Part shown: one piece after another, positions 35,890-47,700 of the stretch
Layout of the letters: the number at the start of each line of letters is the position of its first letter
Position numbering within the stretch: the stretch's first letter is position 1
Assembly (NCBI GenBank): GCA_033127725.1
Contig: AP026798.1
Coordinates: 1,612,001-1,676,000, forward strand
Length of the DNA stretch: 64,000 bases
Direction of reading: 5' to 3'
DNA from: Bombiscardovia nodaiensis
GTDB lineage: Bacteria > Actinomycetota > Actinomycetes > Actinomycetales > Bifidobacteriaceae
The notes under the pieces: generated by a model
The model's input: only the letters and a program-made list of their open reading frames with translations
Database searches by the model: none
Told to the model about the DNA's origin: nothing
Made by a program: the position numbers and the translations under genes

Positions 35890-37785
35890 CTACTTGGCTG
35901 GTTCCTGGACGTCGGTGGCGATATCGGCCACTACCGGCACGATAACCGGGCGACGGTGGAGCTTGCGGGAGATCCAACCACCCAAGGTACGACGCATGAG
36001 CTGCTGGAGCTTGTAGGTGTCGTGGGTGCCGGAAGCCATAGCCTCTTCCAACTGAGCCACAACCTGGTCCTCAATGGTCCGGAACTCACGCTCGTCCTCG
36101 GCCACAGCGTTCAAGTACACCTTCGGTCCTGAGACCACCTGGTTCACTTCAGTGTCGACCACCGCGAAAGCTGAGACAAAGCCTTCCGTGCCCAAGATGC
36201 GGCGCTGCTCAAGTTCGTCATCAGTCAGCTCACCCACCGAGTCGCCGTCCACATACACGTAGGCGCAGGGCACGGAGCCCACAACCGCTGCCTTGCCATG
36301 GTAAAGGTCCACCACGTCGCCGTCCTCAGCCAAGACCACGTTCTGCGGGTCCACGCCAGTCTTGACAGCAATCAGGCCATTGGCCACCAGGTGGCGGTTT
36401 TCGCCGTGGATAGGCATGGCGCACTTGGGCTGCACAATGTTGTAGAAGTGCAGGAGCTCGCCCTCGTCGGAGTGACCGGAGACGTGGATGGCCGCGTTGT
36501 CGCGGTTGACCACGCGCGCACCCAGGCGAATCAGCTTGTTGATGACCTTGTAGACGCCGTGCTCGTTGCCAGGAATCAGCGAAGAAGCCATAATCACGGT
36601 GTCGAACTCATTGATAGAGATGTCTCGGTGCGTGCCGTCGGCAATGCGGCCGAGCGCGGCCATAGGCTCACCCTGAGAACCAGTGAGCATGTAGACAATC
36701 TTGTCATCGGGGTAATTATGAGCGTCCTTCAAGTCCACCACCGTGTCCTCCGGCAGGTGCAGGTAGCCCAAGTCAGAGGCGATACCCATGTTCCGCACCA
36801 TAGAGCGGCCCGCGAAGACCACCTTCCGGCCGTGCTTGTGGGCGGCATCAACCACCTGCTGCACGCGGTGAACATGGGAGGAGAACGAGGCAACAATAAT
36901 CTTGCGCTGGGCCTCAGAAAACGCCTTGTCGAGCGCCGGAGCGATGGAAATCTCGGGCTTCACAAAACCAGGCACCTCGGCGTTAGTGGAGTCAATCATC
37001 AAAAGGTCCACGCCAGACTCGCCCAGCTTGGCGAACTCACGCAAGTCGGTGAGCCGGTGATCAAGCGGGAGCGGGTCAATCTTCATGTCGCCCGTGTCAA
37101 TCACATGGCCGGCAGGGGTGCGAATCGAAACGGCAAGCGCGTCTGGGATTGAGTGCGTTACAGCCACAAATTCCAGGTTGAAAGGTCCAACCTTGAGCTT
37201 GTCGCGGCCCTTGACCTCCACCTCGGTCGGGTGCTGATTGTGCTCCTCGCACTTGGCATCCACGAAAGCCAGCGTCAGCTTGGAGCCGATCAGCGGGATG
37301 TCCGGACGCAGCTTCAAGAGATAGGGCACGCCACCAATGTGGTCCTCATGACCGTGGGTCAATACGAGCGCATCAACCTGGTCGAGCTTGTCCTTAATGT
37401 ACGAAAAATCGGGCAGAATCAGGTCCACGCCCGGCTGTTCCTCTTCGGGGAAGAGCACACCGCAGTCCACCAGCAGAATGTGACCGTTGTACTCAATCAC
37501 GTTCATATTGCGGCCAATTTCGCCCAGGCCGCCCAGGGGTGTGATACGCATAGAACCCTTGCGGTACTTGGGAGGAGCGATGAGCTCTGGCTTGGCGGGC
37601 TTGACATCTGGCCGTCTGCCCCCGCGGGAACCACCCCGGCGTTGGCCGCCACGAGAGCCGCTTTGAGCCCTGCCGCCAGTCTTCTTGCCAGCATGTGAAC
37701 TGTTGCTGCGAGAGCGGGTCTTGCTGCCCTTACGGTCGGCTGCTTCGCTCGTACTATCTTCTGTTGTATTCTTTGCCATTTCCAC
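35890..37785 (-). CDS. rnj: Ribonuclease J
   Basis: A metallo-beta-lactamase/beta-CASP ribonuclease with endonuclease and 5'-3' exonuclease activity in mRNA turnover and rRNA maturation. The 631-residue protein begins with a basic, Ser/Gly/Arg-rich tail of about 75 residues, usual in actinobacteria. The catalytic domain follows: GGLGEIGRNMNVIEYNGH, the zinc motif LTHGHEDHIGG, DTGDMKIDP, SSFSSHVHRVQQ and SGHSDEGEL. GTG 37785 has AGGA six bases upstream; ATG 37779 is possible. It stands alone between the polysaccharide operon and an MFS gene. Confidence 0.95.
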   Translation of the reverse strand: MEMAKNTTEDSTSEAADRKGSKTRSRSNSSHAGKKTGGRAQSGSRGGQRRGGSRGGRRPDVKPAKPELIAPPKYRKGSMRITPLGGLGEIGRNMNVIEYNGHILLVDCGVLFPEEEQPGVDLILPDFSYIKDKLDQVDALVLTHGHEDHIGGVPYLLKLRPDIPLIGSKLTLAFVDAKCEEHNQHPTEVEVKGRDKLKVGPFNLEFVAVTHSIPDALAVSIRTPAGHVIDTGDMKIDPLPLDHRLTDLREFAKLGESGVDLLMIDSTNAEVPGFVKPEISIAPALDKAFSEAQRKIIVASFSSHVHRVQQVVDAAHKHGRKVVFAGRSMVRNMGIASDLGYLHLPEDTVVDLKDAHNYPDDKIVYMLTGSQGEPMAALGRIADGTHRDISINEFDTVIMASSLIPGNEHGVYKVINKLIRLGARVVNRDNAAIHVSGHSDEGELLHFYNIVQPKCAMPIHGENRHLVANGLIAVKTGVDPQNVVLAEDGDVVDLYHGKAAVVGSVPCAYVYVDGDSVGELTDDELEQRRILGTEGFVSAFAVVDTEVNQVVSGPKVYLNAVAEDEREFRTIEDQVVAQLEEAMASGTHDTYKLQQLMRRTLGGWISRKLHRRPVIVPVVADIATDVQEPAK

Positions 37786-37998
37786 TTATATTCCTATTGG
37801 TGCCCCCGCCTGTGCGGAGGCGACGTGTTATTGCTGCCTACGGCTTGCCGTCGGGCTGCACAGTCAATGACTGGTTCGCGGCTCTATGAACTCAAGCAAG
37901 CGCAGCGCTGATGAAAACTTTCAGGTGTCACGGCCGCCAGGGCTGTTCTCAGCTCGCTTGACGGCAGTTGCACAACATTCGCTCTTCCTTACGCTACT

Positions 37999-39423
37999 TC
38001 AGCCTCGGGACGCACCCACCTCGTCCGTTTTATGCTCTGGAACTTTTCCGCCCGCTGACTGGGTCCTAGCGAGTTTGCGCCGGTTCGCCACCCATCCGGC
38101 CAGAGCCAGCGGTACCGCACAAGCAGTGACGATCCACGGAATCATCATGCCACCCGTCGGCCCGAAGGAATCTAGGGCCACCCCAGCCAGCGTGGAGCCC
38201 AGCGATGTTCCGATGGAGGAGCCAGTATTGAGCCAGGAAAGGCCCTCAGTCAGGGCAGAGGAGTCCACGGTGCTGCGCACCAGCAAGTTGCCAGTCGCAT
38301 AAATGGGCGAGACACACAGGCCAGTCACCACTTCGACGAGCCCCAGGAGCACCAGGTTGTGCATGGTCAGCCGGAAACCGATGTAGCCGAGCGTGAGCAG
38401 GGCCAAATACATCGTCAGATACCGCCAGCGGGAGCCGCGCAGCTTGAGGGAGCCGAAAATCAGCGCCCCACACAGGGAGCCGACGGCGATGAGCGCAAGC
38501 TGCAGGCCCACAATGCCTTCCCTGCCCATTTGCTTGGTCAGAGCCGTTACGGTTACGTCCACGGCCGAAAAGGACATGTTGAAAACCACAAAAATCACGA
38601 AGAGGAGGAGAACAACCGGGTAGGACAGGGCGCTCTTGGCCTTGTAGCGACCCTGGTGAGCACCGGGCTTGACCACGCCCCCGGCATCGACCGGCGAGCT
38701 GGCTTCACGCCCGGGCTGGCCCAGCTGCGCCTGCGAAACAGCAGTGATAGCTGGCGGCTCCGTGGAGCGCAGTGAGAAGAAGACCAGGCCGCCGATGAGC
38801 AGGGCCGCGATAGGCACGAAAAGCTGGGAGACGGGGCTGACGGAGGTAGCCAGCCAAGCTGAGAGAATAGGGCCCAGGATGAACACACATTCATCCACGC
38901 CGGATTCCAGAGCGTAAGCAGTGTTCAGGAGTTCTTCACCCTTGGCTCCCTGTGGGGCCAGCGCCCAGGCCCAGCGCGTGCGCACGAGCGCCCCAAAAGC
39001 AAACTGAGTCAAGCCCATCACAATCGCCAGCACAAAGAGCAGGCCCAGTCGTATGCGGTTCATGGCGCCGAAAGCGAAGGCCAGCATGGCTAGAGCCTGT
39101 ACCACCAACACTACCAAGCCCACCCGCCGCTGGCCGAAGCGGTCAAAGAGGCGGGCGTAGAAAGGAGTAACTACGGCGGCGGAGAAGGTGAAAACCGCGC
39201 TCATAAGGCCGGCCGACGTCCAGTTGTTGTAGACGTGATTCAGCGCCAGCACAATACCCAAGCCCATCATGGCTACGGGCAAGCGCGCTATGGCAGCGGC
39301 GATGCAAAATCCCTTGGCACCCGGCAGGCGAAAGAGGGCCGCATAGGGCGAACCGGTTTTGCCTGCTGCACCGGGCTTGCCTGGTCCTGACCGTGTAGGG
39401 GAAGCCTTCCCTGGGCTCGTCAC
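37999..39423 (-). CDS. Major facilitator superfamily transporter
   Basis: A 474-residue membrane protein with about 12 helices in two halves separated by a polar loop near residues 225-260. The loop-2 motif DRFGQRRVG after helix 2 is the MFS signature. Substrate unknown; the general pattern fits a drug or metabolite exporter. The GTG start at 39423 overlaps the stop of the upstream acetyltransferase (GTGA), so the two are translationally coupled. Confidence 0.88.
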   Translation of the reverse strand: MTSPGKASPTRSGPGKPGAAGKTGSPYAALFRLPGAKGFCIAAAIARLPVAMMGLGIVLALNHVYNNWTSAGLMSAVFTFSAAVVTPFYARLFDRFGQRRVGLVVLVVQALAMLAFAFGAMNRIRLGLLFVLAIVMGLTQFAFGALVRTRWAWALAPQGAKGEELLNTAYALESGVDECVFILGPILSAWLATSVSPVSQLFVPIAALLIGGLVFFSLRSTEPPAITAVSQAQLGQPGREASSPVDAGGVVKPGAHQGRYKAKSALSYPVVLLLFVIFVVFNMSFSAVDVTVTALTKQMGREGIVGLQLALIAVGSLCGALIFGSLKLRGSRWRYLTMYLALLTLGYIGFRLTMHNLVLLGLVEVVTGLCVSPIYATGNLLVRSTVDSSALTEGLSWLNTGSSIGTSLGSTLAGVALDSFGPTGGMMIPWIVTACAVPLALAGWVANRRKLARTQSAGGKVPEHKTDEVGASRG

Positions 39424-40169
39424 CGCGCACCCCCGCCATCAGATGTCGGCTCCTGGGAGCTCATAGACAGACCCCAGCGGTCCAGCTGTTGGCTCACCGG
39501 CGAAGCGTAAACGAAAATATCGTCGTAGAAGCCGCCGCGGTCGTCCGCCTCCTCGGGGTGGTCAGCACCCATGCGGGCAGCCAGGCACTCCATACCAATG
39601 TGGTCGTAGAAGGAGACGTCGCAGGAGGAGTCGGTATGCAAGTAAAAGCGCTCAACATCACGCTCATCCAAGTGAGCGAGCATGTCCCGCCAGAGTTTGC
39701 CCCCCACGCCGTGCCCACGGGCCCTGGAGGAAACTAGGAAGAGCTTCAACTCAGCCTGTGCGGATTCGTTAATGCCAATGCCCGCTTCCACGTCCTCCTC
39801 CAGCCGATGCCAGACGCGCATGTTCGCCAGATTCTTACTGCCCTCAGCGCTCGCTTTCAGCTGCGCATCCACCGCCTCAAGCCGACTAGCTGCATCGGGG
39901 ACCACCAGCGGCTCCTGGTCAACGCTCAGGAGGGTAACGCCCATAAAGCGCCCACCCATCTGAGCTACGCGCCCCCGGGTAGTGCCCGACAGGTAGTGCA
40001 TCACAAAATGCTGAGCATCCAGGGCAGATATGTCGTCCCCGTCGGAGTCTTTCATGCTCCAGGTATTGTTGAATTCATCAACTATCTGCTGAATGTCCTC
40101 CTCGCGCATGTCCCGGATTGTCACTTGGCCGGCTTCCTGCTTGTGCTCCTGCAATATCGTTTCACTCAT
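39420..40169 (-). CDS. GNAT family N-acetyltransferase
   Basis: A 249-residue protein with the GNAT fold: an N-terminal VTIRDMREEDIQQIVDEFN segment and the acetyl-CoA loop LFLVSSRARGHGVGGKLWRDMLAHLDE (R-x-x-G-x-G/A type). The C-terminal FYLHTDSSCDVSFYDHIGMECL segment matches the last strands. Substrate unknown. Its overlap with the downstream transporter suggests the pair acts on the same compound, for example modification plus export; this is inference. Confidence 0.85.
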   Translation of the reverse strand: MSETILQEHKQEAGQVTIRDMREEDIQQIVDEFNNTWSMKDSDGDDISALDAQHFVMHYLSGTTRGRVAQMGGRFMGVTLLSVDQEPLVVPDAASRLEAVDAQLKASAEGSKNLANMRVWHRLEEDVEAGIGINESAQAELKLFLVSSRARGHGVGGKLWRDMLAHLDERDVERFYLHTDSSCDVSFYDHIGMECLAARMGADHPEEADDRGGFYDDIFVYASPVSQQLDRWGLSMSSQEPTSDGGGAR

Positions 40170-40310
40170 CTGTGCTCCAGCACCTCATTTTTCGTCATTC
40201 GCTTGGCTTACGGCGGTGCTGCCGACTGCTGCTTGGACGCTTTGGCCTTCTACCGCCAATCCAAAAGGTACCCTGCGCTGCTCTTAGCCAGCCACTGGCC
40301 CACAAGAGGC

Positions 40311-43300
40311 CTAATCGTTGTCTGACTGCTCGGGCAAACCTGCTCGCACCTGGGCTTCAATCTCGCTCTGGCTCTTGTGGCCAGCAGGGATCGTACGTTG
40401 AGAAGAGTCGTCCTCATTTACATAGTAAAGACAGGCGTCGATAGAAGCTAGGGGTTTGTTCTCTTTGCGAGAAAGGAGGAGCCGATACAGGTCGAGCTGG
40501 GCAAGTTTGCGCTCCCGCTCCTGCTGACTCAGCGGCTTGTGCCCCGTTTTCCAATCTACAATTGTGAAGGACTTGCTCTGGTCGGCAGGGTTCAGCCCGC
40601 CCGCAAAGACTGCGTCGAGCTTGCCCTTGACAATCTGACCAGCTATGGCTGCCACAATAGGCCGCTCCACCCAGACGGGCGAGCGCTGGGCCCAGTCGGA
40701 CTGCGCCAGCCGCTCCTGCCAGAGCAGAAGACGCGATTCTTGTTCAGAAGAACTCGCCGGAGTAGATTCGCGCGCTTTCCCTCGAGACTGACCCGCTGCC
40801 ACCGATCGCTCTGGATCTTGTACGGGCTGCTGGAGGTTGGCCTCCAAATCGGCAACCATGCGCGTTCGCTCAGCCAACTGGTCGTCACACAAGCCACTGG
40901 GAGCCGAAAGCGCTTGCTCTGACTGGCTGAACGCGTCGCCTGCCAGTTCGCTCTGACTCATCTGCTCGCTCGCTTCAAGATCGGCGTAAGACTGCACAGG
41001 CTCGCCGCTCGGCGAGGAGTCGACCAGACCGCTGTCCGCCGGAATCTGTGGTAGGAGGAAGGACGCAGCCCAGGCGTGGAAACGGGTACCGGCCTCGGCC
41101 GCAGGAGAAGCCACCTGAGGTAGGGGGCGCACTACTGAACGCCAGTAGCGGCGCTGTGAACGCTCGTCCATGCCCCCCGAACGCGCCTGGATGGCCGTGA
41201 CCGACTGGGCTCCCTGTGCTTGCACCTGCGCACCAACGGCTTGCAGGGCCTGGCTGTCGCGGACCAGCAAGTCACCCTGGACGCCCAAGCGGCCCGTACC
41301 GACTTTCAAGATCCGCTCAGCGTGCGCGTAGAGGGAGTCGTCGGCCTGCTCCAGCTCTTGCAAGTCCTGCGCACTTACCTGCACGCTTTGCGCCGTTTGC
41401 CGGGCTGACAGGGCCAGGGCCTCTTCCACCTGAGAACTGAGCGCAATCGGCCAGATACCACTAGCTTGACCCCGGTCTGCTTCCTGCAAGGCAGGTGCTT
41501 CCTCTAGAGCCTGGCTGGTGACCGCTTGCTCATAGGCCACAGCCCGCTCCCCCAAGAAGTACCCCTGGGGCAGCAGCAGCTCAGGCTGAGTCGTCGCCAG
41601 CTCCTGCGCCTGCCAGGCTTGACCAGCGTCCACGCGTGTCGCCTCGCTGGCAAAGTATGCGTGGAGCTCCTTCCAAAAGTTGGAAGCCGAGTCCAGTATC
41701 GCCTCACGCGGGCCCTGCCCCTCTGCCTCTTGGCTCTGGCCTGGCCCCTTGCCCCTGCCGCCTGCTGCACCGCGGGCAGACTTGGCGGCGGCTGCCTCTT
41801 GCGGGGGCATGAGGAGGGCGGGATTGGCGTTGTTGGGCTGGGCGCTGAAGGTGACGAGCAGATCGTGCCGGGCGCGGGTCAGGGCCACGTATGCCAGGCG
41901 GCGCTCGTCCTTGTGCTGGCGTTGGCCGTACTCTTCCGGCTGTGTCAGGTAGTCGGGAATCGCTGGAGCCGCTGACACCGCCTGAGGGTCAATTACTGTA
42001 CTTTGGTCACTATCTGAAGGACTGCTGGCAGCCTCATCGTCCACGAAACCGGTCTGCCTGCGCAAGTCACCAAAGACCTCGTCCTCCAAACTCGTTAATG
42101 TCAACTCGCCTAGGCTGTCCCCAAGGACTCCTCCGGCGGAGCGTCGTGGGGGAATTGGGGCAGAATCTGCGCGTCTGCACGAATGGGCACCGGCACTGCC
42201 GTGGGGTCGGTCAGCCAAGTACGAGCTGTGCTCTGGTAGGCGGGAGTAGGAGAAGAGGCCTCTTGCGGATCCACGAGCTCAATCTTGAGATGGTCACCCT
42301 GGCTGCTGGGGAAAGTCCCCTTGCCCATGCCCACCACGGCCACCGCGTCCCATTCCAAGCCCTTGGCCTGGTGGATGGTCATGAGCACCACATCAACGTG
42401 CGTATCGAGGCCAGAGGTTGGCTCGTTTGGGCTCTGCCGCATGGCATCAATCCAAGAGACAAAGCCGCGCAGGCTGGCGCTCAGACCCTGGGGCAGCTCT
42501 TGAGCGTAGGCATCAACCTGCTCAAAGAAGGCACCCAGGCTCGCTTTGGCACTCGAAGCGTCGATAGGATCAGTGGGCGCGCGCAGGGCTTGCGCCACAA
42601 CCAGGTCAATGTCGAGCCCCAAAGCACGCGAGGCCGCCAAAACCGCCTGCCGCAAGGGGGCGGACGACTGGGCTTGCGCTTGGGCCAGCACCTGCGCGGC
42701 CTTGAGCAAGAGCTGCTTGCCCCTGGGACTAATAGCCTGCGCTTTCCGGCTGGCCAGGAGCTCGGGCAGGTCGTCTTGCTGGAGGAGGTCAACCAGGAAG
42801 ACGCTGGGCACCAGGCGGTCCCGGTGGTCGCGGATGGCCTGGCTCATGTCCGAGCCGCGCAAACCTGCTGGCACTACTCCCCTTTGGACGAGGGCCTGGT
42901 AGAGGCTCTCAGTGTTCAAGCGTGTGGCCAGGTTTGCAAACGCTGTCAGGTCTCCCGGGGTCAGATTGAAGCGGGGCGAGGCTAGCAGGCGCATGAGGGC
43001 AGCGGAGTTGGTGTGGTCACACAAGACGCGCAAGAGGGCCAGCAGGTCCTCGATTTCTGGGCGGTCAAAGAGGGCGGAGTAGCCCACCACTTGCACGCTC
43101 AAGCCCGCGTCCTCCAAGGCCTGCTGGTAGGTAGGCATATTCTTTTTCGACCGGAAGAGCACGGCCACATGCGGGGCCCCCTTATCCACGCCAGAGGGGC
43201 CAGTTTGGCCGTAGGTAGCATTGGCCTGCTTAACGAAGCGCACGACGCCATCTACCTCTTGGCCCAGCGACTGGTAGCCCAGGAAGCCGAGGGTACCCTG

Positions 43301-44707
43301 ATCAGCATCGTCGCGAGCCAGAAGCTCCTGCACGTCGACTTCGTGCAGGCGGGCGCTGGGGCGGGGGCCTTGAGGCTCGTGGTCGGCTCGCAGGTAATCG
43401 GTCAGATGATTGGCCGCGTCGAGCACCAGGTGGGCGTTACGGAAGGTTTGAGACAGGGAGAGCTTGGCCTGAGGGCTGGCTGAATCCATGCCGAACTCGT
43501 TCAGGAAAGTGGCAAAAGCGCCGGGAGAGGCCCCACGCCAGGCATAAATCGACTGGAAGGGGTCTCCCACTGCCGTTACTGCTGAGCGGTGCGGCCCTGC
43601 CTGTTGACCAACTTTCCCGCCAACTTCTGCATACGTTTGCTCCTCCGCTCCCGACCGGTTCTGGGGGTGGAAGATGGCAGCCAGGAGTAAGGCTTGCGTC
43701 GTGGAGGTGTCCTGGTACTCATCCAAAAATACGTGCGTAAAGCGCCGGCGGTAGATGGCGCCAATCGAGGGAAAGCGGGTCACCAGCTGGAAGGCAGCGA
43801 GGGTGAAGTCGCTGAATTCGGCCATTTCGGCCTGGCGCTTGGCCTCCTGATAGTAGCCTACTAAGGTCAGGAGCTGTTCGCGCTTGCGGACCAGTCTGCG
43901 CAGACGGTCAGCCTGGAAAAGACGGTAGTCCTGGCGATGCTGACGCATACGCCCCAGCTTGTCGGCGTAGGTCTGGTCAGTGTCTTTTTTAGTCCGCTTG
44001 GGGAGCTTGATACTGCTTGCGCTAGGCGCCTGCTCGGGGACAACTTCGGAGCCAATCAGCGCGTCGAGCCGGGCAATAAACGCCTGATCCCAGGCCCGCA
44101 CCCGCCCTACAGCATCTTCAAAACTGGGGCAGTCACGGCTAATCATGGCATTGGAGAGCGCCCGAGAGAGAGCCAGGACCTGCTGCACGGCAGTGTCGAA
44201 GGCTCCCAGCTCCTCGCTCCCGTCTGCCCCCAGCGAGTCAGCCTGACCCTCCTCAGCCAAGGCCTCTTCCAGCCGCTCGCTCTGGCGGGGGAAAATACTG
44301 TCCAAGTGCTCTTTGACAACGTTTGCAGCAAGTTGGACAGCCCCGGCTTCGCTCAAGGGTTGCGTGCCCTGATCCATCCCCACCAGCAGCCCGTACTGGC
44401 GGACGATGGACTGGAAGAAAGCGTCGTAAGTGCTCACCTCTGGCTTCAAAAAAGCGCGATTAGGATCCCAGCTCCCGCTCGCGCTCTGCGAAGCCACAGC
44501 GGCCGAGACGCGGGAGAGTAACTCCGAGGCAGCCTTGTTAGTAAAAGTCAGGCCCAAGATAGACTCGGCCGGCACCCCGCGCTCAATCAGGGAGACAATG
44601 CGGCTGGTCATCGTCATGGTCTTGCCCGAACCGGCACCGGCCACTACTAACAGGTCGTCATCGGTAGAGGCCTTGATAATCTTCGACTGTTCCGGCGTAT
44701 ATTTCAT
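40311..44707 (-). pseudogene. adnA: AdnA-like UvrD-family helicase-nuclease, one frameshift
   Basis: The second subunit of an AdnAB-type helicase-nuclease for double-strand break resection. The motor part (44707 to about 42122) has KYTPEQSKIIKA, Walker A GAGSGKT (Lys29), FLDEYQDTSTTQ and SIYAWRGA. The frame stops at 42110, while the continuation (DSLGELTLTSLEDEVFGDLRRQ, YVALTRARHDLLV and the RecB-type nuclease motif IVDWKTG) is open in another frame to 40311. One extra base in the C4 run 42119-42122 (G on the coding strand) restores about 1465 residues. Since both parts are well preserved, an assembly error or very recent mutation is likely. ATG 44707 overlaps the adnB stop as ATGA. The protein is longer than mycobacterial AdnA through Gln/Ser/Ala-rich inserts. 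Confidence 0.82.
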
Positions 44708-47700
44708 CGCAAGTCCTCCATCACTGACCCCGCCAAAGCCTGCCAAGCGGGGCACTCATCGCCTTCCTTACGCGGGTTGTGGCAGTGGCTTGAATCAAAG
44801 ACCGCATCTTGCAGGCCCGCACTGAGCTTGACGCCGGCAGCGAAGAGCACGCGCGCTATCATGGTCAGCGCCCACACGCCCTGGTCGCTCGTCTGCCGCT
44901 GGAGGACAAAGTCCCAAACCTCCTGGCTCACCCCCTGTGGCGCCTGGGCTGGCAGGGCATCTAGCTTGGCTAGCGACGCGAGCTTGGGAGCATGAGAGCG
45001 CGGCGAGAATGCCGTATTGAACTGGTCACCCCGGAAGAGAGCCGGTTGGTAGCCCCCTTCCTCACTGCCGTAAAAGTAGGCTGGAGCCGGGTGAGCGGAG
45101 ACGTCGAAGAGCACAGCCTGGCTGACCGGATGGCCCGCAAGCTCGCCTAGACCCCGAGGCGACGCAGCCTGTCCGTCGGCCTTGTCGAGTGGGAAAGCCA
45201 GGCCCAGCTGGTAACAAATCAGCTGTAAGTCGCTAAAAATCGCGGGGCCTGTGTGCCCCCTCGGCCGGTCTTGTAATCCACCAAACGGCAGTAGGGTTTG
45301 CTGTCGATCTCGCGGTGCTCCAAGCGGTCAATCCTGCCGGAGAGCGTGATAGCCGTGTGCAGCTGGAGCGCCTGGGGGAAGCCCCCAACTAGCCCGGAAG
45401 CCAGGGCGAAGCAGGTGCTGTCATCCAGTTCCATCTCGGGGTAGGTCCGATTCCATATAGCCGTGAGGTCTGCGGGCTGGAAACGGGCGCGGAAAGGCAC
45501 TTCCTGCTCGGCCCCCACCAGCCTGCCCACGCTGATGGGGAGCTTGGTAGATTGAGCGTAGTCCTCCTGCGAACTGAGCACAAAATATGAGGCGATATTG
45601 CCCAGTATGCTGCGGGCCTGGGCCTCCTGCCTGCGGGCGTTGTAGGCGTCTTCTGGGGTCGCGTAGTCCGGCAATCCTGCTTGCAGTTGCCGGTAGATGT
45701 CCATCATCTGGTCGGTGGTGCGCGCAATAATCTGGCTCCCGCCTTCGGCATCGCTCCCCAGCTCGCCCCGGTCAGGACGGTCCAGCCCCTGGTTTGCGGC
45801 CTCCTGCGCCACCTGGTGGATAAGGCTGCCGAAGCCCGCAGCCACCGAGCTAATTTCCGGCCCGCTAAACTGGTTGTCCATGACCCATTCCAGGGGGCAG
45901 CGCCAAATATTGTCTACTGCCGACGGCGACAGGGTTACGGCCTCATTAGGGTTCGTGGCAGACTCGCGGCCCTGCCCGCTGCTTGCATTTACTGACTCGT
46001 TAGGACCTGCAGCCGGGCTTTCGCTCTCCCGCACCTGCGCCAGCGAGCTAGTCTGCGCTACTGGCGACAGCGCTGCCGGAAGCTGGTCTACTGGCTCTGC
46101 TTCTACTGCCACCGGCTCAGGCTCCTGCTCAGACTGTTGGGAGCTCTCCTCTGACGCATACACGAAGGGCCAGTTAGCCGGGTTGGCCTCTGGAAAACCG
46201 TGCTCCTGCAAGAGCTGCAGGCTGGCAACAGCGTCGGCCTGAGACCGAGCGTCCACAGCTGGCCACTCCCCAGTCTGCCCGTATTGGGCACTTTTAGCCC
46301 TACCCTCCGCTAGCGCCTGGCGGGTCAATATGGAGCGAGCTGCCGCCACCAGGCCTCGGGGCCCTACCTCCAGCCCAGAGAAGAGGCTGCTAGCGCTCTT
46401 ATCGGCACCAACTTGGGTAAAATCGGCTTCGCTCGCGTCGGACAGGCGAGGATAGTACTCGGGCAGGAAACCATAGAGGAAGTCTGAGGGCACGGTGTCG
46501 TCATTCCACATCGCCGACAGCCGTAGCTGCTGGCGGGCCCGGGTGAGCGCCATGAGCAAGCCTTTTTCCTCGGCGTAGAGGGTGGACTTGAGGCGGGGAT
46601 TACTGCCAGCCTGCCCCGGCAATCCCTGGCGGATATGCCCGTAGAGCATGAGATCGGCCAGGTCCTCACCACCGAAGAGCGTATCTCTGGGCGCCAAATT
46701 AGGCCAGAGGCCCTCTTGCAAGGAGGGAAGCCAGACAAGGGGCCAAGAAGCTGCCAGGGCTGCGGCTCCAGCGGGTGTGGTCAGCGTGACCGCGTGCTCC
46801 ACAGGACCTACGTGTGCCAGCGAGTCTGCCTCGATCTGCATGCCCTGTACCTGGGCCATAAAATCGTTGACATTGTCAAAGGACTGTGAGGAGGTGGCGA
46901 ACTGGAAGAGCCGCATCATCGCGTCTAGGCGGTCGTTGGCCTGCTCGCCCTGCCAGGAGGCCTCAAGGGACTGGCTCTGCCAAGCATCGGCCACCCCCGC
47001 CGCCTGCCAAGCCTGCCAGAGGGCATAGGCCGGCTCGTTCGTTGTCAACGCTGCCAAGCCCTGGGCTGTGCGGTCTACCAGGCTCAGAGCGCGCTCAAGA
47101 GCCCGTAAATCCGGGTCCTGCCGGCGGGTATTCGCCACCGCTTTGAGGGCAGCTAAGAGGGGTGCCCGCAAGCCGGTTTGGGTGCTGTCTGCCGCGGTTT
47201 GCTCCCGGTTGGAGTCGCTTTCGCTGCTCTGCTTTGAGGGCACAGTCTGGGCAGACATGCCCTGCGAAGCGCCAGCGGCCTGCGAATCAACCTGCTGACC
47301 ACTCTGGCCCAGGGCCCCTGGGGTCGAAGGGTTCAGCAGCAGGAGCAGGTAGACTGCATCAGCGCTGAGGCCTGGCTGCCCGACTGCAATTTCCTGCCCG
47401 ACTGGCCCCGATTCAACACCTGCTGACCCGCCATCCTGAGTCGACGCGCCACCAGCAGGCCCGGCCGCTTGCAGGAGGGAGTCGTCGACGCTCACCCCTT
47501 GCTCAGCTTGAATTTGCGCCAAGTGGTCGGCGCGCACCCGGGCGAAGTCCTGCCAGGTATGCTGGAGCTGGTTAAAGATTTCCACAGGTTGCGCCGCCGC
47601 CGTTCCCCCCTGCACTGGATCCTTCTGCACTGGATCCTTCTTCTCAGCCGCAGGGTCAATACGAGTAAGGGCAATGAGCACGCCCAAGAGCGCGTCCAAA

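Noticed and set aside
47617..47645. Short tandem repeat (CTGCACTGGATCCTT twice) in adnB
   Set aside because: Two in-frame copies encoding part of a Lys/Asp-rich linker; no sign of slippage or function beyond the linker.
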